Shown: positions 44,616 through 55,645, counted from the stretch's first letter. The stretch: 64,000 nt of DNA from Actinernus sp. WN-2022 (GCA_030867875.1 JAOWCC010000577.1:152822344-152886343), one strand, 5' to 3'. Notes: generated by a model not told the origin, from the sequence alone. Numbers and translations are program-made.

Positions 44616-45794
44616 CTAGTCTTCATAATTATTTCCTGGTGATGGCAAGCGACCAAGAAGAAGCTCTCCTTGTTTGGTCTCGTTCAGTAGCTCTGTCAAG
44701 TCTGGCGGTAAATCGAGTAGGGTGTTTTCAAAGAAACAAATTTCATATAAAAAATTCTCCTTATAAAGATGCCCCATCATTGGACACGACTCAAGATCGA
44801 TCATCTTCCAAAGAAGATTTATTTCGGGGATGAAATAATGCTTCAATTCTCTGTTTTCCAAACACAGAATCAACTTTTTAAGTAGGTAAAGTATGTAGTC
44901 TCTTTCTGACGAGTTTGGTGTCAAAATGTTCTCGTTTTCGTGAAGCAGCAACGTTTTGAGATGGTAGGTTGTGATTTGCGATTTCGTGTTGTCAAATGTG
45001 CCATCAGGTTTCACTCGCGTAGATTTCTTGCATAAAATCACTTTCAGAATTCGGTAGCAGTTTCGTTGAGTGTCACTCAAACTTTTAAGTAAAATCTTCT
45101 CTGCAACAGAAAATGAAATTCGCCATCTCGAAGTCATTTCCGCAGTTTTGAACCCTTCTGCCCTCTCATATTTGGGAACAAAGTGAACTCCACTGTTAAC
45201 AACTTCTTCTACAATTCTCGGAGTAAGTCCGTTGCCATGAGGCTTTATCTTCCAGTCCACAGCACATTTAGGCCAGAATTTACCCGGACCTTTAAGAGCA
45301 AGAACTAAATCTACATCAAACGTTCCAACTGACCGACATCCAATCTCACTTCCCTGAATTGTCAACTTTACCGAAACACCGTGAATTTGAGTGAAAACGT
45401 AGACTGTACGTTGGAGGTTAAGTTCCTCTATCGCTTTCGACAGGGCTCGATAAAACTTGATTCTTAATCGAAAAGGGTGGCTGAAGCTGCTGCTGCTATC
45501 AACAACTCCGTCCTTGAGAAGTGTAATATTTACAAAGCCTCTTGGATCATCGTCTGTTTCGCTTATTTGAACTTCAAAATTTAGAACGAGTAGAAAATCA
45601 AATTCATTGGGTTGTCGTACTTTGAGGCCCTCCGATACACTTCCTGATAGAATGATTTCCTTGAACTTGAAAGTCGGATCTATAGTACCCGCCTTATCCA
45701 GTAGGTTTGAAACGAAATCAGTTACTCTTCTTTGTATTCTGGTTATGTCATCCGTAGATAAAGGTTCGTGGATGGTATCTGGCGAGGCGGTCAT
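44616..45794 (-). CDS. cGAS-like nucleotidyltransferase (Mab-21/cGLR family), copy B
   Basis: Intronless, 392 residues from the ATG at 45792-45794. The same architecture as copy A: G51-S52, E64-x-D66, the third acid at D162 (D-V-D-L-V-L-A-L), the W-R-I-S-F-S and Y-F-I-P-E C-lobe signatures, no zinc thumb. About 25 residue differences from copy A. Ten fall in residues 134-162, just ahead of the third catalytic acid, including a one-residue insertion. The C-terminus differs (G-R-L-P-S-P-G-N-N-Y-E-D). With no stops and few radical changes the gene looks functional. The 5' flank is uninterrupted, so copy B probably keeps the ancestral promoter. Confidence 0.9.
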   Translation of the reverse strand: MTASPDTIHEPLSTDDITRIQRRVTDFVSNLLDKAGTIDPTFKFKEIILSGSVSEGLKVRQPNEFDFLLVLNFEVQISETDDDPRGFVNITLLKDGVVDSSSSFSHPFRLRIKFYRALSKAIEELNLQRTVYVFTQIHGVSVKLTIQGSEIGCRSVGTFDVDLVLALKGPGKFWPKCAVDWKIKPHGNGLTPRIVEEVVNSGVHFVPKYERAEGFKTAEMTSRWRISFSVAEKILLKSLSDTQRNCYRILKVILCKKSTRVKPDGTFDNTKSQITTYHLKTLLLHENENILTPNSSERDYILYLLKKLILCLENRELKHYFIPEINLLWKMIDLESCPMMGHLYKENFLYEICFFENTLLDLPPDLTELLNETKQGELLLGRLPSPGNNYED

Positions 45795-47186
45795 GTCGTA
45801 TGCTAGACTAACTTTAATATGCTTCCACCAGGCGCACTAGGCAAAATGCTGAAAACGGAACTGACGCGAAGAGTGTTGTCGGCCCCAAGCCCCCGGCTCG
45901 TTTCAGCCAGCCGTATTTCCATTGTACGCCTGCCGTGGTAAACTTCCTCTTTGCGAGTGACCGCATGCTGCACTTTAGTATAGTAGCTCCTACTATTCGA
46001 AGAACGACATGAACTTCATTTTGAACAAAAAAATAACTGACCGGCCGGGTACAATGTAATTAGTATCGGAAATCACATGATTTCGAGTGCACTTCGGGAT
46101 AAATTCGAACGAGTGAGTTTCAAAGAGTATCAAATTTGCACGTCGAGCCCGCAGGGCGGGTGCAATTTAATTTACCCAGACTTGCACGAGGAAACCGTAT
46201 GATTTATTGTTAATCATAACTCAACTAATTTACCTAGGCTGATTTACTTGAATCTTCGCACAGTCTTCGGAAATATCGGAAAAATTAATGCACCGTTTAT
46301 ATAGGTAATGCTACAGCATCTGAAATGTTAATATTTAGTACAGTGTAAAATGAATTTATAGGGTTAGACGTGTTTTGTCGCAATTATAACCACAGCGCAG
46401 CATGGTTAGTTTTAACCATGCATTCGGAAAGTTTCGGAAACACTTCGGAATGTTTCGGAAAATCTAAGGACTGTGAACAGAACGACTTTATTTTATGTAC
46501 TTCGATTTCATTCTGGAGCTTTTGTTTTCGATTTATAGATGATCAAATTCATGATTTTAGTTCAATTACAACCAATAGCTGAGTAATTTAGTTTAGCCTG
46601 ATATATAAATTCCTATTCATTCATTCTTCCGTCGTATGTATTTTTTTGTTTGTCTTCTCAGTCTGCAGTGTCTAGCCAACATACTTTATTATTGTAATTG
46701 TATGATTTAATGACCCTTGTCAAATAAGCTACTGGAACAAAAGATGTATAGCTCAATAAATGTAAAAAAATCAGTGCCAGGAGCCTGACAGTGCTTAGGA
46801 TTAATTGCACGGCTCCTCTCAGCCAATCCGGCAGAATCGATTTTTTTTTTGTTATACGTTGAGTATGTGAGATTCAAACGTCGGATTTCTGTCGTGTCGA
46901 ATCTAAGCCGCCTTCTTAATTCACTAGTCTTTTTAGAAACGTTGACTAATATGTGGTAACAGGAAAAGTCACGCGGAATTTTGTATGTTATATTTGTTTA
47001 ATGTCACCTCAAGGGCTATGGACACACATTTCCGCTTCCATCCAGTCTGAACTTTTCTCCTTTTTTTTGTCCTTTTTTCTCAAGTAAAAATCCATCACTA
47101 GTTTATACCTTTCTTTTTCCGATCTTCGTCTTTTAATTCTATCGATTTCCTCTTACAAAATGTAACAGCAACAGAGTAAACTGTTA

Positions 47187-48339
47187 AAGTGCCTATAACC
47201 CCAAAAATTTAACGATTTCATATCAAACTTATAAGTATTCTATGCAACTTCCCGGGAAAAAAAATGGTTTTAAAGCTTTTATCTTTTTTTTTACGGCGTT
47301 TCAAAGATGAGAGCCGTGAACTTTTACCGTCATCTTAGGGACTTGGTGGGGTCTGGGACTAGTTACGTCATAGACTACAATTAAATGAGTGGAAAAATCA
47401 TCGTGTTCCGTACCCGGTCTAGCCCTATTTACTGCTCAAGTACTGATGATAACCCAAGTTCTAAATTAGGTCATTGCTCTCATCAGTGGATTTTATTTCT
47501 ATCAAGATCCGACGTATCTGCTCTATGCTTCTGCTAATATAGGGTTACAAGCCCTATCCGGTAGGGGGACATGACGCATTAGGGATGTGTGTTGGGTCGG
47601 AAACTCAGGGGCAGGAGCGTTGGCGAAGGAGAAAGGCAATGGAAACAAGAAAAAGGGAGGGAACAATCGGGTTAGAGCTCAATTTGAAGCAAAAATGTGT
47701 GTAAATAAGTAACTAAGTAAGTTATCTTTCTACACTTATACGCTCCATCATATCTAGCCTGTTCACAGGCCCTGGATACTAAAATAACTTTTTTTAAATC
47801 GGAGGACTGGGGTGGAGTAGGTGATGGGAGGGGAAATGGGGAGAGAAAGTCCCCCTCTTCTTTCCGTCCGCCATTTTGTTTTCACCACGTTTTATTTTCG
47901 TCATTTTCCCCAGCATATAGAGCCCGTGAACAGACTACATCATACCTGAAGAAGGCCAGTTTGGCCAGCCGAAATATTGTATACTTATTAATATATACGT
48001 CGTTCGATCAACTTGACTGTCAGTCCTCGGACCTTTTTTCTATCTTCCTGAGAGACAATCGTATTCAATTATATATATAAACAAATGATCTTATCTAGAT
48101 AATACTGTGCAATCCTAAGTGGATCCATACTGCTGCACCATTTTAGGTCAGGCTATTTTTGAGGAAATTTGTACTAGCCTGGGGAGTAAACAGTTAAAAT
48201 ATTACTACCCTGTATATTAATATAAGTATGCTTACTTTCGAAATTTTTGAAGTGTTTTCGTAAGGTAATGTGTGTCCGAATTATTGTGGATCTTAAACAT
48301 TACTGTTGCTTTCTGTCGAACCATCTTTCTTCGAGTGTA
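47187..48339. other. Intergenic with repeat fragments
   Basis: 47187-47380 is a repeat starting AAAGTGCCTATAACCCC. 47383-47500 recurs at 31453-31590 and 47500-47610 at 36400-36470. A GTAA-rich tract at about 47702-47730 resembles a LINE 3' tail. The hairpin repeat is at 47946. Confidence 0.5.
47946..47990 (+). ncRNA. Hammerhead-like motif, second copy
   Basis: CTGAAGA (47946-47952), GGCCAG...CCAGCC region, GAAATATTGTATAC. The same order as at 30432, but the stem is weaker. Probably a relic of a Penelope-type terminal repeat. Confidence 0.3.
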
Positions 48340-48344
48340 GAAAG

Positions 48345-48416
48345 CCTCCCGCTCCCGGTTAGCTCAGTGGTTAAGCGCCGGTCTGTTGTGCGGGAGGTCG
48401 CGGGTTCAAACTCCGG

Positions 48417-48452
<36 letters not shown>

Positions 48453-48455
48453 CCT
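48345..48455 (+). mobile_element. tRNA-derived SINE, truncated
   Basis: An A box (GGTTAGCTCAGTGGTTAAGC, from about 48357) and a B box GGTTCAAACTC (48403-48413) are followed by GACCAACACTCAGGGTCTTA. The tRNA folding is incomplete and the body stops after AAAATAACTGAG. A diverged RNA polymerase III promoter may remain. Confidence 0.75.
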
Positions 48456-48464
48456 TATTACATG

Positions 48465-48580
48465 AAATTTTCGCGACACGTTTATTTCGCGATTTTACGG
48501 TGCGCGTATTTCGCGACACTTAAATTTCGCGGTTTTGCGAAATTTTTGTGTTTTAAATCACTTTAATTTCGCGTTCTTGA
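48465..48580. repeat. TTCGCG-rich subterminal repeat
   Basis: TTTCGCG occurs five times in about 110 bp in both flanking contexts (GACAC or GATTT). It may be the subterminal region of the pogo-like element whose transposase follows. Confidence 0.5.
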
Positions 48581-48779
48581 GTAAGCCACTATTTATTTAA
48601 CTTATCCTTGAATCAAATAGAACGACTTCATCTACAATAACGTCAAAATTTACAAAAGATGCAGCGGCGAGTCTATATGAAAACAGTAACAACAAAGAAG
48701 TTCTCACAATGTCCACAAGAAGTTCATGCTTGTACGTGAATTATTGAGTCAATTGACCACGATATCCATTATACAAGTC

Positions 48780-50190
48780 TCACGAGTCATTTGTGTAAAT
48801 GTCTTGATATGGATCAACAGGCGGTAGTACGTCTCTTCCAGTTACTACACTATTTATTCCCGCTTTCTCCCATCCTTTCAAGACATGAACCCTCCCCTGT
48901 GCGCTGGTGAAAAAGTTATATATTTCCACCAACCAAGTTGCATGAATTGGTTTCAACACCGATAGCTTAAAGTCGACATTCACATCCTCAAAGCTAACTC
49001 CACTATCCACTTGCTTCTTGACTTCTGCCGAATACCACGTTGCGAACTTGTTCTTGCAAAATTACTTGGCCTGTCCGTTCACCGTTATATAATTAGATCC
49101 AAGGGTTGGAAAAAATGTGTCATGTTAGCTGGGACGTCTACAACTTCTACATTCAGCGAAGACAGCTTCGAGCACACCTTCTGAGTTTTTTTTACCTCTA
49201 AAGACATCCCAGATGAGTAGCGCTTTTTGAGATGGTGGAATGCCAAGTTCTTTGCGTTTCTGAACCAAGTATGGGTTGATGGCATTATCAATACGACCTA
49301 ATGTTTCTGGCTCGTTTGAATAGTGCATGCTTTGGGTTCTGGGTGACACAAAAGCCCTTGGGAAAACTAAAGTTCCGGGGAAGGCTAGCCTTTGTTTTCC
49401 CCTGGTATATAATCTGCAGTGGCAGAAATTCACCAGACAGATATCACGAATGTTAAAGTGATATTATGCTTGTCTGTCAAGCCATTGATTGGGACAGACT
49501 GGGAGTTAGTTGTGGCCGCAGTCATTCGGCCCACTGATACGTAAGAACTCGGTGTTTGATCAGCATTTAGAATTAGTTCCGGTGGACAATTGTTTATATC
49601 TGAGAGGTAAGTTTTCTTCGTAAATTCCCCTCGGCACTGGTGGTTTGGTTGTTGTACCTGCTCGACGGGAAAAGTTACAACGCCTGTGAATAGACTGAAT
49701 AGACTGAATCCATCCTCGTGTGGGCACAAATGAGTTAAACTTGTCACGCATGGACGGGTTGCTGCTAATCAGTACTTTCGCAGCAGCTGAAACGACGTTG
49801 CCATTCACTACGCCACCTCTTCAGCTTGCCTCTTGCTCTAAGGTTTTGTAAAAATGCGGTCAGTTTACTGTCCAGCTCGTAAAGCAACGGTGGCCGTCCA
49901 CGTTTTCGTGTTCCAAGGGACGTAACCGGCTGAACGTTTCCTCCTCTTGTTTGGGCAGAAAGTTGCTCTTGAAATGCCTTTTTGAAGGTACGCACTGTGC
50001 TTTCCTTTAAGCTTGAAAATTCTTCACTAAAACGTTCTAGGGTTTTCTTGTTGCCATTTTCACTTGCAAATTTCCCAATTTTCACGCGATCCTCTCCGGT
50101 GTATTGAGAATAATATACATGAGGTATATGATTGTCAGCTGTCAAATTTCCGGAAATATCTAAGGTAACTCCAAGCCATGTTACTGGCAA
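48780..50190 (-). pseudogene. Pogo-type (DDE_1) transposase relic
   Basis: Minus-strand fragments read in order. First an N-terminal helix-turn-helix region (Y-T-G-E-D-R-V-K-I-G, T-V-R-T-F-K-K-A-F, then the R-K-R-G-R-P-P-L-L linker). Then the catalytic core: L-I-L-N-A-D-Q-T-P-S, K-H-N-I-T-L-T-F, A-L-L-I-W-D-V-F-R-G and V-D-V-P-A-N-M-T-H-F-F-Q-P-L-D-L. Last the K-P-I-H-A-T-W-L-V and G-W-E-K-A-G-I tail. The first two catalytic aspartates are visible. At least three frame changes (around 49430, 49560-49750 and 49765-49808) and a break near 49010-49085 inactivate it. It may once have mobilised pogo MITEs such as 52792-53357, though their ends cannot be matched here. Confidence 0.8.
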
Positions 50191-52581
50191 GCTTTGATTT
50201 TGATTATGGCGTCGGTTTCTGGTAGAGCTTCACACGGACATCGCTCGTAAATATTCGGTGGCTCTCGTAGTTATGATTGACGGCAGCGTAAAACGAACTC
50301 TGCGTTCTCAGTCCGGGTAATTATATCGTGTACATGAAAATATTTCCGAGACCGAACATGGTTGAGCCCACGATAAGTTTTAGATCACTGTCATTCGTAT
50401 GCGTACGTCGCACAAGACCGCACTTGTAAAACAAAATGGCGATTGACGATTTCTTTGAGTTCATTTTCGTTTTGTTGCCCTTCCCATTAACTCGTCATAT
50501 CGTCCGCCATATTGCAAGCAAGTGGAGCTAAATACATATGTGGATAGAAGTAAACAACTGAGAACGAAACAGTGCACGCACAGAAAAAAAGCAAGGGAAC
50601 GGGTACATTAGCGTGTACACGATGCACAGGACCTGCATGAATACACGGGTATCGAACCCAGTTTTATCCGTTCCGTTCCGTTTCGGGACAATAGGCGCCT
50701 AGTATAAGTATAAGTTTACCCATGCAGAACGAGTAAAACTGGCACGGGTGAAAGTAGGTTACGGAGTCATTTACATAAATGAAACATTCGACTTTTTTAT
50801 CGGAGCCGTGTCTTTTTTTCTTGTAGTGTAGACGGGCCTTCAGACGACTAACTTTTCATGCGCCAAACCAATGCTAATGAGCTAAATTTATAACATATAA
50901 TGCCTACAGTCATTATTTCACAAAAGATGGAGGAGTTTACAGGTAGCAAAACAATCCAAAATTATATACATTTCGGGAGTTAGTAGGTCCTGAATAAAAC
51001 CTTATGGTTATCTAGCTAGGACCACCCTATGTGGAGATATGTATTACAAACACTACGAATTACAAACAAAAAGTATGATCAAAAAAGAAGAAGAAAAACG
51101 AGAAACTTGTTACAGTAGTTGTGTACATGTATAAGTTTACATTACATATGGACAAAGCGACACAAAATCAAAAAATCAAAAATTGCGTGTAGACACTTTC
51201 ACTGCTGAATTTAAGGAGTAGCTTATTTATAACACTTCCGGATCGCTGCAGTGTGCATACACCACATTCAATCTGTTGACAAGCACTTCCAACGTGTTTC
51301 CAATAGCATTGCTCGACTCCGCACTTCTTTCAGAGACAAAACTAAACATTCCCATTCCATGACGTTTGTTATGGCGTAGATAGATAGAATTTACCATTTT
51401 ATGAGCTAGGTCTGTATAGAATAACGAGTTGAAGCTCATTTTTTTCTAATGTTACGTTTATGAATATTGTGAGGAGAGGAATTTTGTTGCTCAGTCAGGA
51501 GGTACGAGTACTGGATTTTTATATTATTCAGAGAATTCGCGAGATCAACATCTGCCTATAATCATCGGTAGAATTTTAGTGGAATTGAATGTAAAGGAAG
51601 AAAGGCCAACTTCAGTAACATATTTAGCTTTTTGGAGTTGATGTTGCTTGAAGTTAAGTTATCTTTGAAGTAAAAAGAACATTCAATCATTTTATTAGCT
51701 GAACATTTATTAACAAACTTGTGTTTTTATATTATATTTAAATATTTTTATTTTTACAAACTGGGAAGTGATTTGATATTCTCACGTGAAAAGCAGGGCC
51801 GGTTGATGAATTGAATTCAGCTCATTATGGATTCAAGGTTCAATATATGGTTATTGCCCCGGTCAAGATAAACGTTAACCCACACACTGGCTGATGCCGA
51901 TTTGAGAGCCAGTTTGGCAATATGCATGTTGTTTCAGATTGAGAGAAGAAACTCACTAGAGCTTTGATTATTTTAGAGTATTCGTTGGGTCATGAATATT
52001 CAAGTCGGATCGGTTAAAGTGTCATGGCCTAATTCTATTCATCTTACAAAGTTATCAGTGAGTCGACTCCTCTGGTGAGTCTTAAATCCATGCACTCAGC
52101 CGGTCGGTTGCCGGTCCGACAGCCTCTTAAGCCAGTAAATTTTAATTGCTTTTTCCATATCTTCAAAGTTTACCATGTTGAAACCTCCTTTCTCTTTGCT
52201 TTCTACCAACGTCCACTTTTTAATTTTTGGCGGTTTATTGTTCCAAATAAATGAATATGTGCATTTGTCTACTTGTTTTAAAAAGCCTTTGGGTAAAGTT
52301 AATACTGATACGTTGTAAACCAGTTTGGATAATCCAAGTGTTCTTACAATGTTAATTCTCCCATATAGTGTGAGATTTCTTTTCTCCCAAATTGCTAAGC
52401 ATTTTTTTAAGTTGTCCAGTGATAGAAATTATTTTTTTCACAGGCATAATTATCATAACTGAAAAAAAACTCCTAGCGCAAGAATAGGTCTCTCAGGCCA
52501 CTGAATATCAAAATATTTGTCTATACGTTTTCTATCACAACCTAGCCACATCGCTTCTGTTTTTGCCTTGTTTATTTTAGT
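50191..52581. other. Intergenic, no genes recognised
   Basis: AT-rich. 51235-51400 recurs at 54545-54960 (see the duplicated segment). No coding domain or splice-bounded exon is apparent. Confidence 0.5.
51235..51400. repeat. Dispersed segment, empty-site copy
   Basis: Matches 54549-54640 plus 54886-54940 (AACCACATTCAATCTGTTG, CACTTCCAACGTGTTTCC, GCACTTCTTTCAGAGAC). Here TTCAGAGAC (51329-51337) is uninterrupted. A minus-strand frame reading S-N-A-I-G-N-T-L-E-V-L is preserved in both copies, but it has no recognisable family. Confidence 0.65.
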
Positions 52582-52789
52582 CTTATCTTAGCTCAGTTGG
52601 TAGAGTTCGGTCTAGTAGAGTGCGCCGCCGGGAGGTCCGGGGTTCGAATCGGGACGCATATGTCGTTAGTCCTTGTCTCCTTCCTCTTCCGATATAATCT
52701 ATACGATGTGGACATGAAAAAAACCTGTTGTGTTCTTTCGAGAAAGAGTAAGGGATTGTATCCCGACACAACAGCCTGGTATTCTGAGC
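52582..52789 (+). mobile_element. tRNA-derived SINE, copy 1
   Basis: A tRNA-like head with an A box (TTAGCTCAGTTGGTAGAG) and B box GGTTCGAATCG (52641-52651). It is followed by a body shared with 55430-55645: CTTGTCTCCTTCCTCTTC, CTATACGATG, AACCTGTTGTGTTC and GACACAACA..CCTGGTATTCTGA. A pogo MITE interrupts its 3' end. Confidence 0.85.
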
Positions 52790-52791
52790 TA

Positions 52792-53357
52792 CAGTGGAAC
52801 CTCGATTTAACGAACCTCTATATAACGAAGTCCTCGGTATAACGAACGATATTCTTCAGCCCGGCAAAATTACAAGTAAAATGTATAACAGAACCTCGAT
52901 ATAACGAACCTCGATATAACGAAATCCTCGTTATAACGAACACAATCCGGCAGCCCAAACGTAAAATCTACCCCGATATAACGAATAAACGTCAACACGC
53001 GACAAAAGATGAATGCGGAACAGATCAGTCAACAGCGATGAAAATCCTTTAATCCTGTAACAAGAGAACAACCTCTCAGTCAACAGCTCATTAGATGTGT
53101 TTATATACAGTACATGCAGACACTGGCACTATCGAGACATCTCATTACAGATCCGCTTTATCCTCTTTGTCTCTTATTAGTTCTATTAACTTCGTTACTT
53201 CGTTACAAAACAATTATTAACTATACCTCGATATAACGAACATTTTGGTTGTTTTTCCGAAAATTCGTTATAACGAGGTTTTCGATTTAACGAACCCTCG
53301 ATATAACGAACTAATTTCCCCAGTCCCTTGGCACTTCGTTAAATCGAGGTTCCACTG
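52792..53357. mobile_element. Pogo/Tigger-like MITE, 566 bp
   Basis: Termini CAGTGGAACCTCGATTTAAC / GTTAAATCGAGGTTCCACTG, with TA on both sides (52790-52791 and 53358-53359). The interior repeats CGATATAACGAAC many times. It sits in the 3' end of SINE copy 1. Confidence 0.9.
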
Positions 53358-53399
53358 TAGTAACAATCACTCATGATTGTAAACTGCACGGCAGCACAT

Positions 53400-54330
53400 T
53401 GCGCCGCAATAGCAGTCCGTATCACAAAAATAACCTTGTGAAGCGCATTTAGTGAATATACCCATATAGAATTTACGCTATAGAAATGAAACCTTAAGTT
53501 TACCTTTTCTTTGAATCTGGCAAAATCTAATTGTATTATTGGTCTCCTTTCTAAATTGTCATTATGTACTGTATCTCCTCAAGTCCATGTTGTACATATG
53601 GGGATACCGTGGGATACTTGACCAAACTATGTATATTTTATTGCATATGACCCCCAACTCTTCTATATAAGAGCATATCGGTGCCATATTATTTCCTATA
53701 ATTACTGACTATAATTGCTTTGAAATCTTCAAAGAACCCTTCAAATTCTATAAGTCTTTTGAAGTTCTGATATCGCTTTGTGCATCAACGTTTGACTTAC
53801 ATACTATTCATTGGCTTTATAGTCTGCGCCTCATCGCCACCTAATTACAATAGAACTTGAGTAAAATTAAAATATAATTTATAGTAATTGATTTGCAAAT
53901 TAGGTTTAATCAGCGTCATACAAGGTGCAAGCCATGAAAAGCGTACCTACCTCCAAACACAGCTGCTTCCACGGCAACCGAGATACAATCCTTAACTTCA
54001 TCCACGCCGGAAATACTCCGCCCCAAGATGAATTATTTAACTGCAGTAGCGGCATACTTTGCTGCACTCTTTGCTAGTTTTCTAGGTAACGCATGCCAGA
54101 AGTGGTCATGAATTGTTTTTTTTGACTGACACTTTATTGATTACTGTACTTTCCCCAGAAGTTAAAATGCGCGCGCTGCACAACTTGTATAGTTTGGATT
54201 TCGACTGAAGTTTCTACGAAAATCATTTACACCAACTGCCTAAGTCAATCTTCGATTAACAGTTTTTAAAAAGGTTCTAGTTAGTCTTGAATGCAGGATT
54301 AAGCGAATGGATCAGGAGGTAATTCGCTTT
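53400..54330 (+). repeat. Duplicated promoter/first-exon block, copy 1
   Basis: GCAGTCCGTATCACAAAAAT...TTGGTCTCCTTTCTAAATTG...ATTGCTTTGAAATCTTCAAA..., then the signal-peptide exon, matches 58815-60000. A shorter copy spans 60300-60960. The uninterrupted TTTCCTATAATTACTGAC at 53692-53709 is the empty site of the MITE at 59088. Confidence 0.8.
54028..54085 (+). CDS. Candidate signal-peptide exon, copy 1
   Basis: ATG N-Y-L-T-A-V-A-A-Y-F-A-A-L-F-A-S-F-L, ending at a phase-1 donor CTAG|GTAACG. The hydrophobic core and small residues fit a secretory leader. Compared with copies at 59758 and 60530 it has one extra alanine and N-Y instead of N-S. The upstream TATAAAAA of the other copies is CATGAAAA here, so this copy may have lost its promoter. 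No downstream exon was found. Confidence 0.45.
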
Positions 54331-54544
54331 CTTCTTTGAGACTCAACTGTTTTAAATTCCATACATCTTTGGAGAATAGTTTATTACCCAAGCGTCACTC
54401 CTTTGCCTCGGGGAGTTAATCTTTTTGAAGCGTGCGTGATCCAGATTAAATCTGCAAGAATTTCCTACAGAGCATTTAGTCGAAAAAAATATTTTTTCCA
54501 GAAAAAATTGCCCAACCTCAAAAATATAATGGTCCATCCTAATT

Positions 54545-54960
54545 ATAACACTAAACGGATCGCTGCGTAAACCACATTCAATCTGTTGGCAAGCACTTCC
54601 AACGTGTTTCCAATAGCATTGCTCGGTCCCGCACTTCTTTCAGAGACTAGACTGCGAACAGTCCCTCCTTTTCCCTCCATTGAAGTTATGTCTGATTTAA
54701 TTTGTTTCTCAAGCTTCTTCTCTCGTCTGAGCAACACCGGAGAGCAACACATAAAATAGTTATGGGCTATTGATTCGTAGCCCATTCGGGCTGTGGGTCT
54801 AATTGTTAAATGTCCCCATTCTTCCTCTCGCTCCGCTCGCAAATTACTATCAATGGAGGGAAAAGGAGGGACTGTTCGCAGTCTATTCAGAGACAAAACT
54901 AAACGTTCCCATTGCATGATGTTTGTTATGGCGTAATTAGACACAATTTCCGTGTACATA
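54545..54960. repeat. Dispersed segment, MITE-interrupted copy
   Basis: Matches 51235-51400 but is split by the 238-bp MITE at 54648-54885. Confidence 0.65.
54648..54885. mobile_element. MULE-like MITE, 238 bp
   Basis: Ends TAGACTGCGAACAGTCCCTC / GAGGGACTGTTCGCAGTCTA, with an exact 9-bp duplication TTCAGAGAC at 54639-54647 and 54886-54894. The paralogous empty site is 51329-51337. A fragment of its interior recurs at 55200-55310. Confidence 0.92.
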
Positions 54961-55429
54961 CATCGATCTAGGACGGGTAATAACAGACGCGTTTAGTTTT
55001 AACCCTGCAGCGTTTACGACATAAATTTCATGCTTAATATATATACGCAAGCTTGAAAGAGCTTGCAGAAGTCCCCGCCCATCAGGTATACGAATCAAGC
55101 AAGAGGGACAAAGCTACTGAAAAACCTAGGCGCTCTTTTGTCAAGTGTTCGTTGAGCTACATCGAAACAACTTCATGATTTACGTTTTTACCAACTAACT
55201 GAAGTTATGTCTGATTTAATATGTTTCTCAAGCTTCTTCTCTCGTCTAAGCAACACCGGGGAGCAACACATTCGGGCTGCGGGTCTAATTGTTAAATGTC
55301 TTCTATTGTTAGCATCAATCTAAATATTCAAAAACATATTCAGAGCAATAGAAACCTAACATATTTATCAACTGTAAGTAAAAGAAAAACTTGAGCTACA
55401 GAAATTCCATAACAATCCCTGGTTGGCAG

Positions 55430-55645
55430 CCTCACTGGTTAGCTCAGTTGGTAGAGCACGGTCTAGAGTGCGGGAGGTTGGGGGTTCAATTCCTGGCCGC
55501 GTCCTTGGACAGGGACGTATAAGCACTTGTCTCCTTCCTCTTCTAATCTATACGATGGGGACGTGCAAACAACCTGTTGTGTTCCTTCGAGAAGGAGTAG
55601 GGGATTGCCGTCTCCCGACACAATATCCTGGTATTCTGAAGTAAT
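55430..55645 (+). mobile_element. tRNA-derived SINE, copy 2
   Basis: A box TTAGCTCAGTTGGTAGAGC (55439-55457), B box GGTTCAATTCC (55483-55493), and the same body as 52582-52789, ending in CCTGGTATTCTGAAG. More complete than copy 1. Confidence 0.88.

Larger units (their letters stand above)
43955..47186. repeat. Segmental duplication, copy B (contains cGAS-like gene B)
   Basis: Direct copy of 36488-41095, 7.4 kb downstream. It lacks the two copy-A insertions and carries its own MITE at 44244-44431 and a GC-rich 38-bp insertion at about 46140. It ends at ACAGAGTAAACTGTTAA, after which AAAGTGCCTATAACCCC begins a different repeat. Confidence 0.85.

Noticed and set aside
48357..48425. Functional tRNA gene
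   Set aside because: A and B boxes are present, but the acceptor and anticodon stems do not fold properly, and a SINE-type tail follows.
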